NCBI GenBank assembly: GCA_015178975.1
Contig: WHVD01000026.1
Coordinates: 682,001 to 746,000, forward strand
DNA length: 64,000 bases
Direction: 5' to 3'
Source of the DNA: Hysterangium stoloniferum
Lineage: Eukaryota > Basidiomycota > Agaricomycetes > Hysterangiales > Hysterangiaceae
The notes under the pieces were generated by a model. It was not told where the DNA came from. It worked only from the letters and a program-made list of their open reading frames with translations, and searched no databases. Position numbers and translations under genes: made by a program. Below, one piece after another: positions 1 through 10,903 of the stretch. Position 1 is the first letter of the stretch. Every line of letters begins with the position of its first letter.

Positions 1-265
1 GAAGCTGATAGCTGAATCTTCAAAGCCTGAATCTGCATGTACCACAGTACACAGCCTCAACACCGTCTTCCTGCTCATTTCTCTCCTTCCACATTGTGAT
101 ATAATGCATGGCTTGACCAATCACCAATCCATCAGTTACAAGCTTGAGCATTTATATTTTACTGCATGTTCTTTCCTTTGCATGGTCACCACACCTGTCA
201 CTCATCTGTCACTGGGGTCTAATTAGATCTATATATCAGCATTGGAGGAACATAGTTACCCTGAC
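1..265 (+). pseudogene. Decayed copy of the last exon of the gene at 54.0-55.9 kb
   Basis: This stretch aligns without large gaps to 55693-55950, the last exon of the spliced gene annotated there. Many differences are CpG in the right copy and TpG or CpA here, for example GATATAATGCATGG here against GACGCGATGCGCGG there. The reading frame is no longer open. The copy starts at the window edge, so the rest of the duplicated gene may lie to the left. Seen directly: the alignment and the direction of change. Inferred: an old segmental duplication or retrocopy that decayed through cytosine methylation or a RIP-like process. Confidence 0.8.
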
Positions 266-1900
266 AAAGGTCTTGCACAATCAATTGGATACACTTCCTA
301 ATCATTTCTCTTCAATTATGCCAACACATCTCAACCAAACCAGGAAGAGCACAATCCTGTTGCCCTTTAATTAATTCACTTTGCAACCTGATTTGAAAAA
401 ATGTATTAAGATACATATATATGTAGTTTGAGCCAATGTAAGAGCACATATACCCATGCTTTGCCATTGCCACAAACTCTGCAGCTTGTACTCATACATG
501 TATTGAATACATTTTGGGGCACTAGCCTTGGCCAGACTAGCATCAGTTGTCACATTAAAACCTATGCTACAAAGTCAGCCAGGTGTTGCTTCCACACAAG
601 CTAAAACATCTAGGAAGCTCACCAATCCTCTATCACCTGCAAAATCAAGTCAAGGAGAGTCTGGACATGAAGTGATTGGCAGAACTTCATGAAGAATTGC
701 ATCAAGTACAGGACTTCAAAAGTTTGGTTTTCAGGCACTCAAAGGCAATCTGATCAGTGCATGACTGACCATGGGAAGACATTGTGGAACTCACTGCATG
801 GGAGAAAGAAGACACAGAAAATTGGGGGAGTCTGGATGCATTTGTGAATGAGTATTTCAGCAACAATATGTACACCAGATTTCCAGATTTTGATGGTGCA
901 AGGGCAATTGGAAGGTTTGGGCAGTTGCAACAGTGCAGTATCCAGGCTGGGTTGGTCAAACTCAGAAATAAAGTGAAATTATCATATTTAGTCCCCCTCC
1001 CTGCACTGATATCATTGACCTCACCAGTGACAAGCCATCTTGTTCATCCAATCCCAGTTCTTCATCATGGTTACCTCCATCTATAGACAGGCATTACAAG
1101 CTTTTGATTGCAACTGGCCATTCCTTTATACTACAAGAAATATATTACCAAGGACACTTCTCAAGAATGGGAGCTACTCTCTCTATTGAGATGTTTCAAT
1201 TAACTGTATTCCTCATTACTCCCTTAAAAGAAAAATAACCTAGTCCTGTCTGTATAGACCAAATGAGGTCACTCGATAACCTTACAGTCATTGTGGGTAT
1301 TCTTCAGCTCTTAATTATTAAATGATTCCACCTGAAATGACCACAAGCTACTTTTCTCTTGTCCAAGGTGAAAGCTTGTGACATGTAGAGAAGTGTCAGT
1401 GTCTTGATCATGGTGTGTCCATTGGGTTGGCCCAACTTCCTGTTCTCCCAAACAAATGACACGAGAATGACTGTGGGACTGCCTTCTTTGAGACATCCTA
1501 GTGGTATTCTATTAAAATTGTTCTCGATATATATGTGATGTGATTTCAACAACAGGTGGTCCTCAGAATATACTCAACACCAGTCTAGAGAACCTTGCAG
1601 CAATCAGTACAAGTAACTATCTTCACTTTTACATTTTGTCAAATTGTGTAATTTATACAACTCTCAAGTCCATATTGTGTTTAAAATGATTGTCATTTAA
1701 ACATGGGATGTCAGTCTAACCATGGGTGGTGCCCCCAACTGTATTCAATGCATGTATGGGATCAATGCATGTAACATGCAGAGCTCATAGCAACCATGAA
1801 AAGGGACTGTATGTATGTGCTCTTATATTTGATCAACCTATGGCAGCTGTCTTGTCATTTTTTCAATGGAAGACCATTAGTTCAAGGAATTCGCACACCA
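266..1900. other. Non-coding or decayed stretch with one coding-like fragment
   Basis: No intact gene is visible. The plus strand at about 784-1000 reads as a plausible protein fragment of some 70 residues (ending around GGLVKLRNK-like KLRNKVK, with EYFSNN and FPDFDGAR in it), which looks like a remnant of a larger basidiomycete gene, but I do not recognise the family. The region is AT-rich and CpG-poor. The rest holds nothing I can support. Confidence 0.4.
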
Positions 1901-2944
1901 GGGGCTACTTAATAAATCCAATCAAAATGTATGAAAAGGGTGAAGTCCCCTGCCCACAGGTCATTGAGCAAGAAAGCTAACGGGAAGCTAAAGGGAACCA
2001 ATGTGATAAATACTAACTTCAAAAGATTCCTATGACAGATCCTTCCTACCCTGCAGCAGTCTTTACTTTGTGGGAGCATTCTTGCATGTGGAAGATTGCT
2101 CAACTTCTCGGACACTATGAACAACCTGTACCTGCATATTGATAACAGTGCCAAGAGGGAGGGTCTGGCTGATGTGCTCAAGGACATTTGACCAGCTATG
2201 CTGTTAATCTCAAGTAACTATGGCCTGAGGTATCTGAGTCCCCATCCTATTCCGGGACATCAATGGATTTCAATCTAATGTGGAAATGTGGCTGAGAAGT
2301 GTGATCAGGAACTGCCCTTCTGTTAGATATATGTAGGATCATTGCCATCTTCTGATTCACTTCCTGGAAGGGGCCTAAGCATCCCAGATATTTTAGGTTT
2401 CTAAGTGGGGCTTCCTCATCATCATGCAATTAGACTCTGAATTGTTGGGGCCCCTTTTTTCTCCTTGAATTGGTTGCATGGTTTCTTGATTGATTTTACG
2501 AGTGGAAAATATATCCTGAACTTGTGAGGAAGCAATGAAATCAGCTGGATTTCCTAACAAACTGCTAATGCTCCAAAATGCTTCAGTCTGTCGGATACTT
2601 GCTCTTTCACATATGTTGGAAATCCAGTGTTGTCGTCGTGTACAAATTTCTTAGTAGGAGTGTGGGGCCCACCAGAAGCAATTAGTTGACTTCTAATTTC
2701 CACTATGGTTGACAAGTGAGGTGGCCTATCTCTAAATGTATCAAAGTGTAAGCTGTGGGGGGAGGGGATACATCGGGAGTGACTAGGGGGTCGTTTTGTT
2801 TAGTGGTGGTGGGGTGGTAGGGTTGTAAGGATATCCTTCCTTGAAATTGTAATGGCCAAAAAAAAAGGAAGGCTAGGAAGTTTTCTATGTCTTCGCAATA
2901 TCTGATAATAAAAATCTCAGAATCCTTTGCTATATAGGTCAATT
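1901..2944. other. Non-coding stretch, nothing recognised
   Basis: Short open frames only. The plus strand near 2030-2150 gives a weak coding-like run (FTLWEHSCMWKIAQLLGH), without a partner exon that I could identify. No repeat ends, RNA gene or regulatory site is supported here. Confidence 0.4.
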
Positions 2945-3582
2945 GGTTGAGTTATCAATCAGTTGATGAGTCAGGTTGTAGAGTCAAGTCAGGAAACTCA
3001 CAGAGGTTGATGAGTCAAATGGTGAGTTGGAGGGACTGCAGGCCCAAGATAATGATGAGGAAGTTGTTCTTCAAGGATGAGAAATAGGATATAGAGTGGA
3101 ATATATGTTAAGTAACTGGGAAGAATCTTAGTTGATTTTCTGACCAGATTGTATGTACAAACATTGCTAGACTATATAGACTTTGGAATGTATGCTATAC
3201 AAAATCTGGTAATAATCAGAGACTAAACAGGGAATCATAAAATGAGAAGTGTAAACACCAATCCTGGTGTTAGGGGTGGAATGGAATAGAAGTGGAGTAA
3301 GAAACTTGACAGGTCATAAGACCATAATGGGGACAGGGCTCAGTTAGAGAGCTGACAGATTGTCCAGGTGGAGTTCAGTGACTGGTACTTGAGACAGAGT
3401 CAGATATAGACAGGTTGACATGTGTGCAGGTCCCAGTGGGTATTCCAATGACTGATACATGAGACACAGAGAGTCGGGCATAGACAGGTATGAGGTCTGG
3501 GTCCCAATGGGTTGTCCAGTTAACTGAAACTTGGTGCATATAAGATTGGGTCTGGGTCCCAGCAGGTTTCCCAGTCATAACA
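2945..3582 (-). mobile_element. Old, decayed solo LTR of the TGTTACGAC family (LTR-A)
   Basis: Read on the minus strand it begins TGTTATGACTGGGAAA and follows the LTR-A copies at 28462-29282 and 62436-63569 through the upstream, TATA and downstream parts; the segment 3100-3230 matches the part around the start site (GATTGTATGTACAA). Divergence is high and CpG is nearly gone, so this is the oldest LTR-A copy in the window. The left border is approximate. No internal retroelement coding region adjoins it. Confidence 0.75.
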
Positions 3583-3724
3583 CTGGGTTTGTTACAACCC
3601 CATCATTCTCAGGGTTTCTCCCTGAATATCTCTCTTATCCCCATCTTAATGATCTGGTCCCATTGCTCTGAACTCAATACATCTGGGGAAGCTAAGGGTG
3701 GTAGCTCCTCCATGCCTTCAAGGT

Positions 3725-3935
3725 ACAGTGACTCACAAAACCTTTTTAATGTTTGGCATTTGCATATTGGCAGGCTGCTACCAGGGGAGATAAAATAGTG
3801 ACAAATATCAAGAAAAACACAGTATATAGCTACACATGTGTAGAATTATGGCCTGGAATATTATTCCATAATATCCATTTTTGGGCATGCTATAAATAGT
3901 TTAGTCAGGTGTGTTCATTGAAAAGGTTTTGTTGC
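3725..3935 (+). mobile_element. Remnant of a Tc1-type terminal inverted repeat
   Basis: Starts TACAGTGACTCACAAAA, the same end as the Tc1 elements at 39470 and 57296, and continues with a recognisable version of their long inverted repeat (GATAAAATAGT in the middle). There is no transposase body next to it. It could be a truncated element or a solo-TIR derivative. Confidence 0.65.
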
Positions 3936-4093
3936 TGATGATTATGATGTAATATATGACACATTAACTGGTCAAATCACATGATTTTGTGGATTGTATT
4001 CAACATGGTCAAGTGACTTGTTGATTTACAGTCAATTTTGATATTCCTACCTCTCTACATTACCAACAATCCAGCATGCACTCCATCACTCCT
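3936..4093. other. Spacer
   Basis: AT-rich spacer between the Tc1 end and the next LTR. Nothing recognised. Confidence 0.5.
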
Positions 4094-4727
4094 TGTGAAG
4101 AGTGGTGGAAGTTATAACCATTCTATATACAAAGAATATCGACCGTTTAGGTATGACACTGAGATGTATTGACTGTCTAAGTCTAATACAGGCCGAACAC
4201 GTATTGACTACTTAGTTCAATACGGTTGAATGAAGTAGCAATCTAAAGTAGAATAGAGAGCTAGAATGAATAAAGAGAATCAACTGTTAAGTATGATTCT
4301 AGATGACTACTCGAGTGTAAAATAGAGTAACGAGAGAGCCAAGTGATAGAGTAATGCGGATGTAGTCCACGTGGATTGAGATAAAGATGGAGTTTTGACT
4401 GGTACAGTTTGAAACTCTGATTGCGTAGATAGTTAAAGCCCGTCTGTGATGGTCAAGACGATACCCCAATCACAACTTACAGGACACAATTGGTGTCTTG
4501 GGTAAGTCATGGTTGCAGGGTAAAAAGTGTCTGAGTTTTAACTATGGGCGCTAGAATACATAAGTCTGGCATGTATGCACCCACAAGAGTCGATGTACTG
4601 TATACATAGGTCATTGAACTAATTATAAGTGTATAATAAAATAGAGAGAAAGTAGAAATAATAAAGGAAATATAGTATGAGCTCATCCGACTATATTTCC
4701 TGAGTATATTTTGCCGTACCTCTCACA
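4094..4727 (-). mobile_element. LTR of a second family (LTR-B), minus orientation
   Basis: A 634-bp unit with TG...CA ends (TGTGAAGAG ... CCTCTCACA). A reverse-complement relative lies at 61070-61654. Directly to the right is a C-rich run (GTGCCCCCCAGG), which on the minus strand is a polypurine tract just upstream of the LTR. That fits the 3' LTR of a minus-strand element whose body would extend to the right. I see no reverse transcriptase, integrase or gag there, so it is best called an LTR fossil of unknown superfamily. Confidence 0.75.
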
Positions 4728-4889
4728 GTGCCCCCCAGGTCAAAGAGCTATGTCAAAGAAGGTGTCAAAGGACACTTGGAACTCTTCCCCATGCGTCCTG
4801 CGATGAACCTCCAAGGTGTAGGATAGTGTTTCCCCAGGCGAGACACTTGGGGTAAAAGGAAAGAGCAATGTCCTACCGCTTCAAAACAT

Positions 4890-5960
4890 CATTGGTGGAT
4901 GTCAACCCATCCAGCTTCTGGATTGATGAGACCCAATGACCGTAGGCCTTCTGGCGCATTCAAATGCTGGTGCGAACACGAGCAGCAGAAGCGTCCATAA
5001 TGTGGGCAATGAGAGGAGGCCAAGGGTGTAATGATGGCAGGGTAGGAGTGAGAAGCGGTGTGGAGCACATGTCTCCACCAGGGGGAATTCCTCCTGAGGT
5101 GTCAGAATCTGACAACAGTTGCTCCAACAAGTCGACGAGGTCCACAGCTGAGTGGATTGGTGCATGCTCAGGAAGAACACAAGAGGATTTGACAAGCAGG
5201 GACGAAACATGGAGAGCTCCACCCATTCGATATCCTCCGATAAACGCAGGTGTTCCTTAGGGTCGTTGACGCATAAGTAAAATGTACTCATGCAGTCTGA
5301 CAACGTGAGAGACCCGTTATACCCTCGAATATGCCTTTTAAGAAGAGGGTGCCGCAGGGTTGGTCCTAGTCACGTTAGCATGTGTCCCACAGTGAAGATG
5401 TCAGAGGGGTAATTAATGGACACATGTATCCAACTTGACTGGAAAAGACAAAAGGAGCCAGTTGTATCCCGAGAGTGAGAGGGAGAGGGCAGTTGTGGTG
5501 GGGGGCTGTGAATGGGGTCAGCCGGGGAAGGGTGATCAACATCCATTAATGTAATGTTAGGTTGTTGAATGGGGCTCCCCAGGGAAATGCAAGGGGAGTA
5601 GGGAGAGGTGGGTGGTGGACTCCGCACTGATGAGGAAACAAGGGAAGTGTCCGACACTGCAGGGAGCAATGGCGTCAGAGTAGAGTGGGTGGTGACAAGG
5701 GGGTCAGGTGACGTGTGGAGGGGTGGGGTTGGCCACAGTGCTGGAGAAGGCTTGGATGTGGGTGAGGGCAGTGGTATGAGAGAATGTCCTGCAGAGGGGA
5801 GGGGTACTGGTATAGGGGGAAGAAAAGGCAGATCGGTGGATGGTTCAAGACGTCCCGGCAACTCTGAAAAGGGTGTAAAGCACTTTTTCTTTTTTTTTAG
5901 TCTTATTCTCCCCTGAGGTGGAGGGTCCACCTTTTTCGTAGAAGAGTCCAAAGAGTCCAA
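4890..5960 (-). CDS. Uncharacterised spliced or broken gene with a Pro/Ser-rich N-terminal part
   Basis: On the minus strand an open frame from 5960 to 5370 encodes about 196 residues very rich in Pro, Ser, Leu and Thr after a short basic run (RIRLKKKKKC). Further downstream, 5303-4902 and the overlapping 5226-4960 frame look coding in turn (VNDPKEHLRLSEDIEWVEL, then AVDLVDLLEQLLSDSD), as if an intron or a frameshift separated them. The start of the Pro-rich frame overlaps the MITE at 5899-6227, so its first codons are probably not original. I do not recognise the family. The position next to an LTR-B polypurine tract leaves open that it is cargo of an LTR element, but no second LTR is seen. 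Confidence 0.4.
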
Positions 5961-6227
5961 AGGGTTTATTTTTTATTTTTTATTTTTTTTATTTGGCTAA
6001 GTTCTAATATTTTTGTGGGGGCAAGAAAAAAAAAGGAGAGATGAGGTGGTAGAAGTTGTGTGCATATGTGGGTATGTGGATGTATGTGGGGCTGGCATCT
6101 AAACTGCCAGATGTCTCCACCCTCGCTAAATTGCCAGCCTTCTTTCTGGCTAAGGTGGACCTTTCTACACAAACTGTGGAGTCTTCTATGAAAATGTAGA
6201 CCATCCACCTCAGGGGAGAATAAGACT
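5899..6227. mobile_element. MITE-like repeat with 23-bp inverted ends
   Basis: The two ends, 5899-5922 and 6204-6227, are perfect inverted repeats that begin AGTCTTATTCTCCCCTGAGG. The interior, read on the minus strand, matches the element at 31567-32068 (GTCCACCTTAGCC, AAGAAGGCTGGCA, CCCACATACATCCACATACC, and the TTAGCCAAATAAA end). No coding capacity. The target duplication is unclear. It sits immediately upstream of the Harbinger transposase fragment and may have landed in that gene. Confidence 0.75.
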
Positions 6228-6239
6228 ATAAAAAGGGTT

Positions 6240-6902
6240 GTCAACCCGGATTGTCTTCAAGAATATGTCAAAGCCATTCATAACTTTGGAGCACCCACAT
6301 CTACAATATTCGGCTTCATCGATTGCACAATCTGTCCCACCTGTCAACCAGGTGAATTTCAGGAGCTTGTGTACACTGGCTACAAGAAGTGCCATGGCAT
6401 GAAGTTCCAAGGCATTGTAGCCCCCAACGGACTAATGGTACATCTCAGCAGACCATTTTGTGCCCCTCAAAATGATGTGGGAGTCCTAGCTGAGAGCGGG
6501 CTCCTAGCGATGTTAGAGCAGAAGGTGATCCAACCAGGATTGACTTTAGATGACCCCCCTGAGTGCCGATACTTTCAGATCTATGGAGATTCGGCGTATG
6601 GCACAAGTCCAGTCATGGTGAGCTCATACACTGCAGTTGCACCACTCTCTGAAGAACAGCATGCATGGAACACAGCAATGGGTAAGGTGCACATTTCAGT
6701 GGAGCATGGATTTGGCCTCGTCCTTCAGGACTGGCCATTTCTCAATTCAGTTTCGAAGCAGAAGATATTGGGGACACAGTGTGGAACGATGTATTGCATT
6801 GGTGTCCTATTGTGCAACACCTATGCATGTCTCACTCTGAATCAAACATCTATTTGTTATGGTTGCATGCCACCAACTGTAGATATATATTTTCATGATT
6901 AA
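6240..6902 (+). pseudogene. PIF/Harbinger transposase (DDE_Tnp_4 type), 5'-truncated
   Basis: The frame is open from about 6240 to the stop at 6902 (about 220 residues). It shows the order expected of a Harbinger endonuclease: FGFIDCTI (first Asp), GYKKCHGMKFQGIVAPNG (the common YKKxHxxKFQ region), GDSAYG (second Asp) and HISVEHGFG (Glu). Known family members carry several hundred residues, so the N-terminal part is missing and was probably in upstream exons now lost or split by the MITE. The usual start is therefore absent; a coding start near 6240 is only where the frame opens. Harbinger elements normally encode a second Myb/SANT-like protein, and a candidate lies convergently at 7030-8157. 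The element is a relic. Confidence 0.8.
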
Positions 6903-7029
6903 TTTTACTCTGTTGTATTCCATTGTATTCCTCACAATAAAACAAGTTTCTTTTATCTTTTTTGTATACAAAATATTATTGAGAAAACTGACTATGATAA
7001 AATCACAAGAAAATGGAGAAAAACAAACA

Positions 7030-8157
7030 TCATCCCAACAAACCCTGTCTCAACACATCAATGAGTGACTTCACAATCTCATCACTGGCAAGTCATGCTG
7101 CATGCACCTCCTCTCATGCTGCATGCGCCTCCAGAACAAACACTTCTGTCTGCTTGCATTGCTCACTGATCATAACCTCCCTCGCATCCACTGAAGTATG
7201 AATGAGGCCGATAATTGACTCGAGTGTGTCTTTACGGCGTTTTTTGCTCTTCAAAGTGTGTCGGCTCATCAACATTGATATGCCAGAGCCAGAGGAGTCT
7301 TCCTGTGCTATGTCAGAATGCCCTGTGGCCGAAAAAAGATCGTCCTGAGTGTGCTTCTTCAGGGATCAGCGTAAATGGCCCTTCATCATCGCATCGTGCA
7401 AGTTCAAGCCAGCAGTCTTCTGAGCTTTGGCTGCCTAAAAAAAGTGAGTAGAATAAAGATATAATATCAAGAACAACATACCAGTTTCACTTTCTCGTGA
7501 TCAGATTCCCTTGTTTCCTCCACCAGTTTTTTGAGAGCTGCCACAGAATCCAAATGACCTGAGATGGCGGTGAAAAGATCTGCATCACAAGCGAGAGAAT
7601 TCCGTGTGCTAACACCTCGAGTCTAATAGAAAAAAATGCACCTCAACAGCTTTCAAGAGACTGTACACCTTGTTTTTCAGTGTATCAGCTAAATGTCCCT
7701 CACACGCATTAGCCTGTTTGACCAAAACTGACACCTCCTGCCACTTGTCATTTGACTCCCCACGTGCACACATCCAGGGGTTGACATTTAGAACTGCACT
7801 CAAAAGTGCTTTGGGGTCATTGGTCGTGAACTCCTCCCTGGGCTTGCATCGTTGTGTCCTCTTCTTGGTGGGTGAAGAGGCATCCTTGCTGCCATCAGTG
7901 AAAATGCATGTGTCTGACTCACCTTCAAACACTCGTGGAGATAATGTGACTGAAGTGACCTGGCGATGGCGTGGAGATGACCTGACCAGAGTGATCAGTT
8001 GGGGGGCATTGACCATGGAAGAGGAGTTGGGGGGAAGAGGGTATATGGGGGTATCCACGTTCATGGGACTATGGGGGTGTGGGACCTGCATGTTGGATGC
8101 TTCAGATAAGTATCTTGCACATTTTGAAGATGGGAGTGTGGGTGTGAGGGGCATCAC
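7030..8157 (-). pseudogene. Myb/SANT-like accessory protein of the Harbinger relic
   Basis: On the minus strand the first exon (8157 to about 7482) has a Pro/Ser-rich leader, a basic run (SPTKKRTQRCKPREEF), then a trihelix/SANT-like segment (LLSAVLNVNPWMC ... KWQEVSVLV). It then continues as DADLFTAISGHLDSVAALKK. A 47-nt intron with GTATG...TTTAG borders (7435-7481) leads into AAKAQKTAGLNLHDAMM and a basic tail. The second exon contains in-frame TGA codons at places where CGA would fit, which points to C-to-T decay. PIF/Harbinger transposons typically encode such a DNA-binding partner to help the transposase enter the nucleus and bind the ends. That link is inferred from family knowledge and proximity. 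A stop or frame change near 7620 also suggests erosion. Confidence 0.6.
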
Positions 8158-8339
8158 ATGTGATGATGGGAGAGGAGGTGAGGCGAGAGAAGGGAAGTGT
8201 GATAGAAGTCAGAAGGTGACACAGTCCTGAATTGGTAGGACATGGCACTCAGAATATGTGGACCTTGCAGATGCGTGTTAGATTAGGGAGAAGGGATATG
8301 GTTTGGATGCACTGAGAAATCTGGAATTGGGAAGAAAGA

Positions 8340-9110
8340 TACCTCTCACAACTTGTACTACAAGTACTTTCCCCATACCATTTTGGCTAGTGACCCAGTT
8401 TTCTACACCAGTATTTTTAGTATCGAATTCTGGAAGCAGCAGTCTCAAGATATGCAATTCATTAATGTGCTACAGACAAAAGCTGTAGAGTCCAAGATGG
8501 GACGAGGCATGTCACTTCTTTTGGAGTTTTGTGGTCATGTAATGGATGGGATTGAGGAAGAGTTGAGATCTAACTCTAAATCAAGGAGTCAAGTTGGACT
8601 TGGCTCATATAAAGGGCACACAAGCCTCCCCAAGGGTAACCCCACAAACTGGCTTTTCTTGATGCTTCTAATGGACCGTATACTGTGCGCACATTCCCAA
8701 GGCACCTTGGAGCTCTCCAATCCCATCCACATTCAAATTACATCAGCATCCACATAGTAACAAGTATGACCGCAATGGTGTGGGGGGGATGCCTGTGTCC
8801 AAGTCTATGAGGGAGCTGTATCTGGGCTACGATGATGCTGTGGCAAAAGCCTTACTCGGCTGCTTTTTCTCTTATATAAGTCAGTCGGACAGTTTACCCC
8901 CCAACCGGGATCTGGATCTGTCCAAAGGGCTAACATTAACGGAAAATATCTCAAACACCAGTCACTCTCCTCCCAGTGAAGAAGGGGTCTATAAGTTGCA
9001 TGGCAACTTGATAAAGCACAGTATCCGACTAGGTGCTCATGCCCACCTGACAAGGTCACTTGCAAATGTTTTTGGTTGGCATCCTCAGCAAAGTTTTTAT
9101 TAATGGTATG
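8340..9110 (+). pseudogene. Uncharacterised coding remnant
   Basis: Two plus-strand open frames look like real protein rather than chance: 8353-8757 (YYKYFPHTILASDPVFY, later FWKQQSQDMQFINVLQTKAVESK) and 8780-9103 (GYDDAVAKALLGCFF, SIRLGAHAHLTRSLANVFG). They are in different frames and separated by about 20 bp, so either an intron or a frameshift lies between. I do not recognise the family. Together with 9217-9627 they may be the front part of the gene that ends in the JmjC domain, but splice joins are not convincing. Confidence 0.35.
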
Positions 9111-9216
9111 TCCCCTCAAGCATGCTTTGTGCAACTTAGGTCTAGATTTAATATTTATTTATCCGCAGTCATTTGACAGCAAATATGTGCAGAATTTGAA
9201 GGAGTGGTGGTCGTGA

Positions 9217-9627
9217 GTGTGTCAACTTTCCAATTTTTTCCCTTATCTGATTGGGTACCATCTTAGGGAACTTAATGAGCCCACAGGGGTTAATGACTGG
9301 TTTAAAGCACTGTTAGAGTCTGAGCCATCGTTCAAACATGAGGTCTGGAAGTTCCCCATTTGCATGGCATTGGCCCATAACCCAATGTTTGTATTGGATG
9401 AACGATGTCACCTGGAGCATTGGCAGAGGCCCAATCATGGGTTTGGAATGAGTAAGTTTGCTGCCGTGAGTCCTTTTCCTTGGTGCAATAACATTAAGCT
9501 GAAGGTTACTTCCTTAGCAAGCACTTTCCACAACCCAGACGAGGTCATACTTAACTCTGTGTGCCGAGCGCTGCATATGGGTGTTTGTGTCGGATATATT
9601 GGGTCACCTTCAAGCACCCTATTTTAG
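9217..9627 (+). CDS. Uncharacterised open frame, possibly an exon of the downstream gene
   Basis: About 136 residues without recognised motifs; parts read like a folded protein (VNDWFKALLESEPSFKHEVW, PWCNNIKLKVTSLA). The neighbourhood is CpG-poor. No homologue comes to mind. It could be an internal exon of a long gene that spans 8.3-12.7 kb on this strand. Confidence 0.3.
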   Translation: MCQLSNFFPYLIGYHLRELNEPTGVNDWFKALLESEPSFKHEVWKFPICMALAHNPMFVLDERCHLEHWQRPNHGFGMSKFAAVSPFPWCNNIKLKVTSLASTFHNPDEVILNSVCRALHMGVCVGYIGSPSSTLF

Positions 9628-9842
9628 GGTGGATTAAAACACTATCTGCATGCTGCCTGCCCTTGGGGTGACTTCAATGTTTGCCCATCAAATTCGAAAT
9701 GCCACATCTGCAGACAACCTTCCAGTCCATTTCACTCATGAACCATGGCCCTCTGAACAGCAGTTGAGGAGCAAGGTACGATATGGGTCACATCAGGCTA
9801 TAACCACTTCAGAGCCTCGACAGCAAAGAGCCGCAACACTTC

Positions 9843-10190
9843 CTTTGTCTACTCTCTTCGTATCATCTGTACCACAAGGGTTACCATTTCCCCTGGAAGC
9901 TTCTCCCAACCAACCTGTTCCTCCTCTCCAAAATCCTCCTCTCCCTAGTACTCCTTCCAGTCACCACCCTCAGCTCATGTCTCTTCCTCATTCTCCCCTC
10001 CCACAATGCTCCCTTTGTCTACTCTCCCAGTGCCGTCTACACCACATGGGTTACTATTTCCCCTGGAAGCTTCTCCCCACCAAACTATTCCTCCTCTCCA
10101 GCATTGTTCTCTCCCTGATACTCCTTCCAATCACCCTCCCCTTGCGTCTCCTCCTCCTCCTTCCCATTCCTTTTCTCCTTTCCCCGCCAC
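9843..10190 (+). repeat. Two tandem units of about 171 bp in a Pro/Ser-rich tract
   Basis: A unit that begins CTTTGTCTACTCTC at about 9843 recurs at about 10014, each followed by ACCACA(A/T)GGGTTAC and TTTCCCCTGGAAGCTTCTCC. The tract is C/T-rich and keeps frames open on the plus strand (9650-10237 and 10006-10635) encoding Pro, Ser and Leu runs. This is low-complexity sequence, perhaps a disordered linker between 9217-9627 and the JmjC part. Confidence 0.7.
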
Positions 10191-10903
10191 ATCTCTCCCC
10201 CTCTCCACATCTCTTCAGCCCTCTTCTCCAATCTTGATAAGGAATCCGAGTCTTACCATCCTCTGGCTCTGTCTACTGATAACCTGGGTGAGGAAGGTGA
10301 CAACAACATTGGGGAGAGCAACAATAACGATAGGGAGGGTGAGAACAATCTCAAGGATGTCATCCTATCCACAGCCCAGGAAGATCAGCACCAAGGTAAA
10401 CAATCTGGTGCAGGCCTCCCATCTACCATGCCCAATGTGGAATCTGGGGATGCACAGGAGGAGCAGCTACTACCTGAGCAGTTTCCAGGTCCTGATGGTG
10501 ATTTACAGCTGCTTGAGTCACATCTTGGTAAAAGAAAGTGGGGTTAGTCTTCTTCCATTTTACCTTCATTTTTGGTGGCTTAGATTCACTTTGATCAGAT
10601 TTGGATCCCGAATCAGAACTCACTGCCCTCCCTGATGATGATCAAAGTCCTGAACCCTGTAACAGCTAGGTGCCACCAATGGGTGACAGTCCAGAAGCTG
10701 TGGGGACTCCTGCCAAGGCCCAAGGTGCATCCATGGAAACACTTCCACCCCCATACATCCTATTCTGTGCAAAAAAGAGTCCGCCTCAATTGGGAACCAT
10801 GCAGTGACATGGTAGAGGTGTCACAAATCAAATCTCCTGTAAGTACATTCTCTGGTTGGGTTTTCACAAGAATGTTTTGTAACCATGTGGTCATTAGGTT
10901 CAA

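Noticed and set aside
5608-5916. Plus-strand Gly/Val-rich frame
   Set aside because: Shadow of the Pro-rich minus-strand frame and of the MITE end.
4094-5960. A complete LTR element with a Pro-rich cargo gene
   Set aside because: Only one LTR and a polypurine-like run are visible; no second LTR, primer site or pol. Not enough support.
9650-10635. Two Pro/Ser/Leu-rich frames as separate genes
   Set aside because: Low-complexity C/T-rich tract with an internal duplication; at most a linker of a larger gene.
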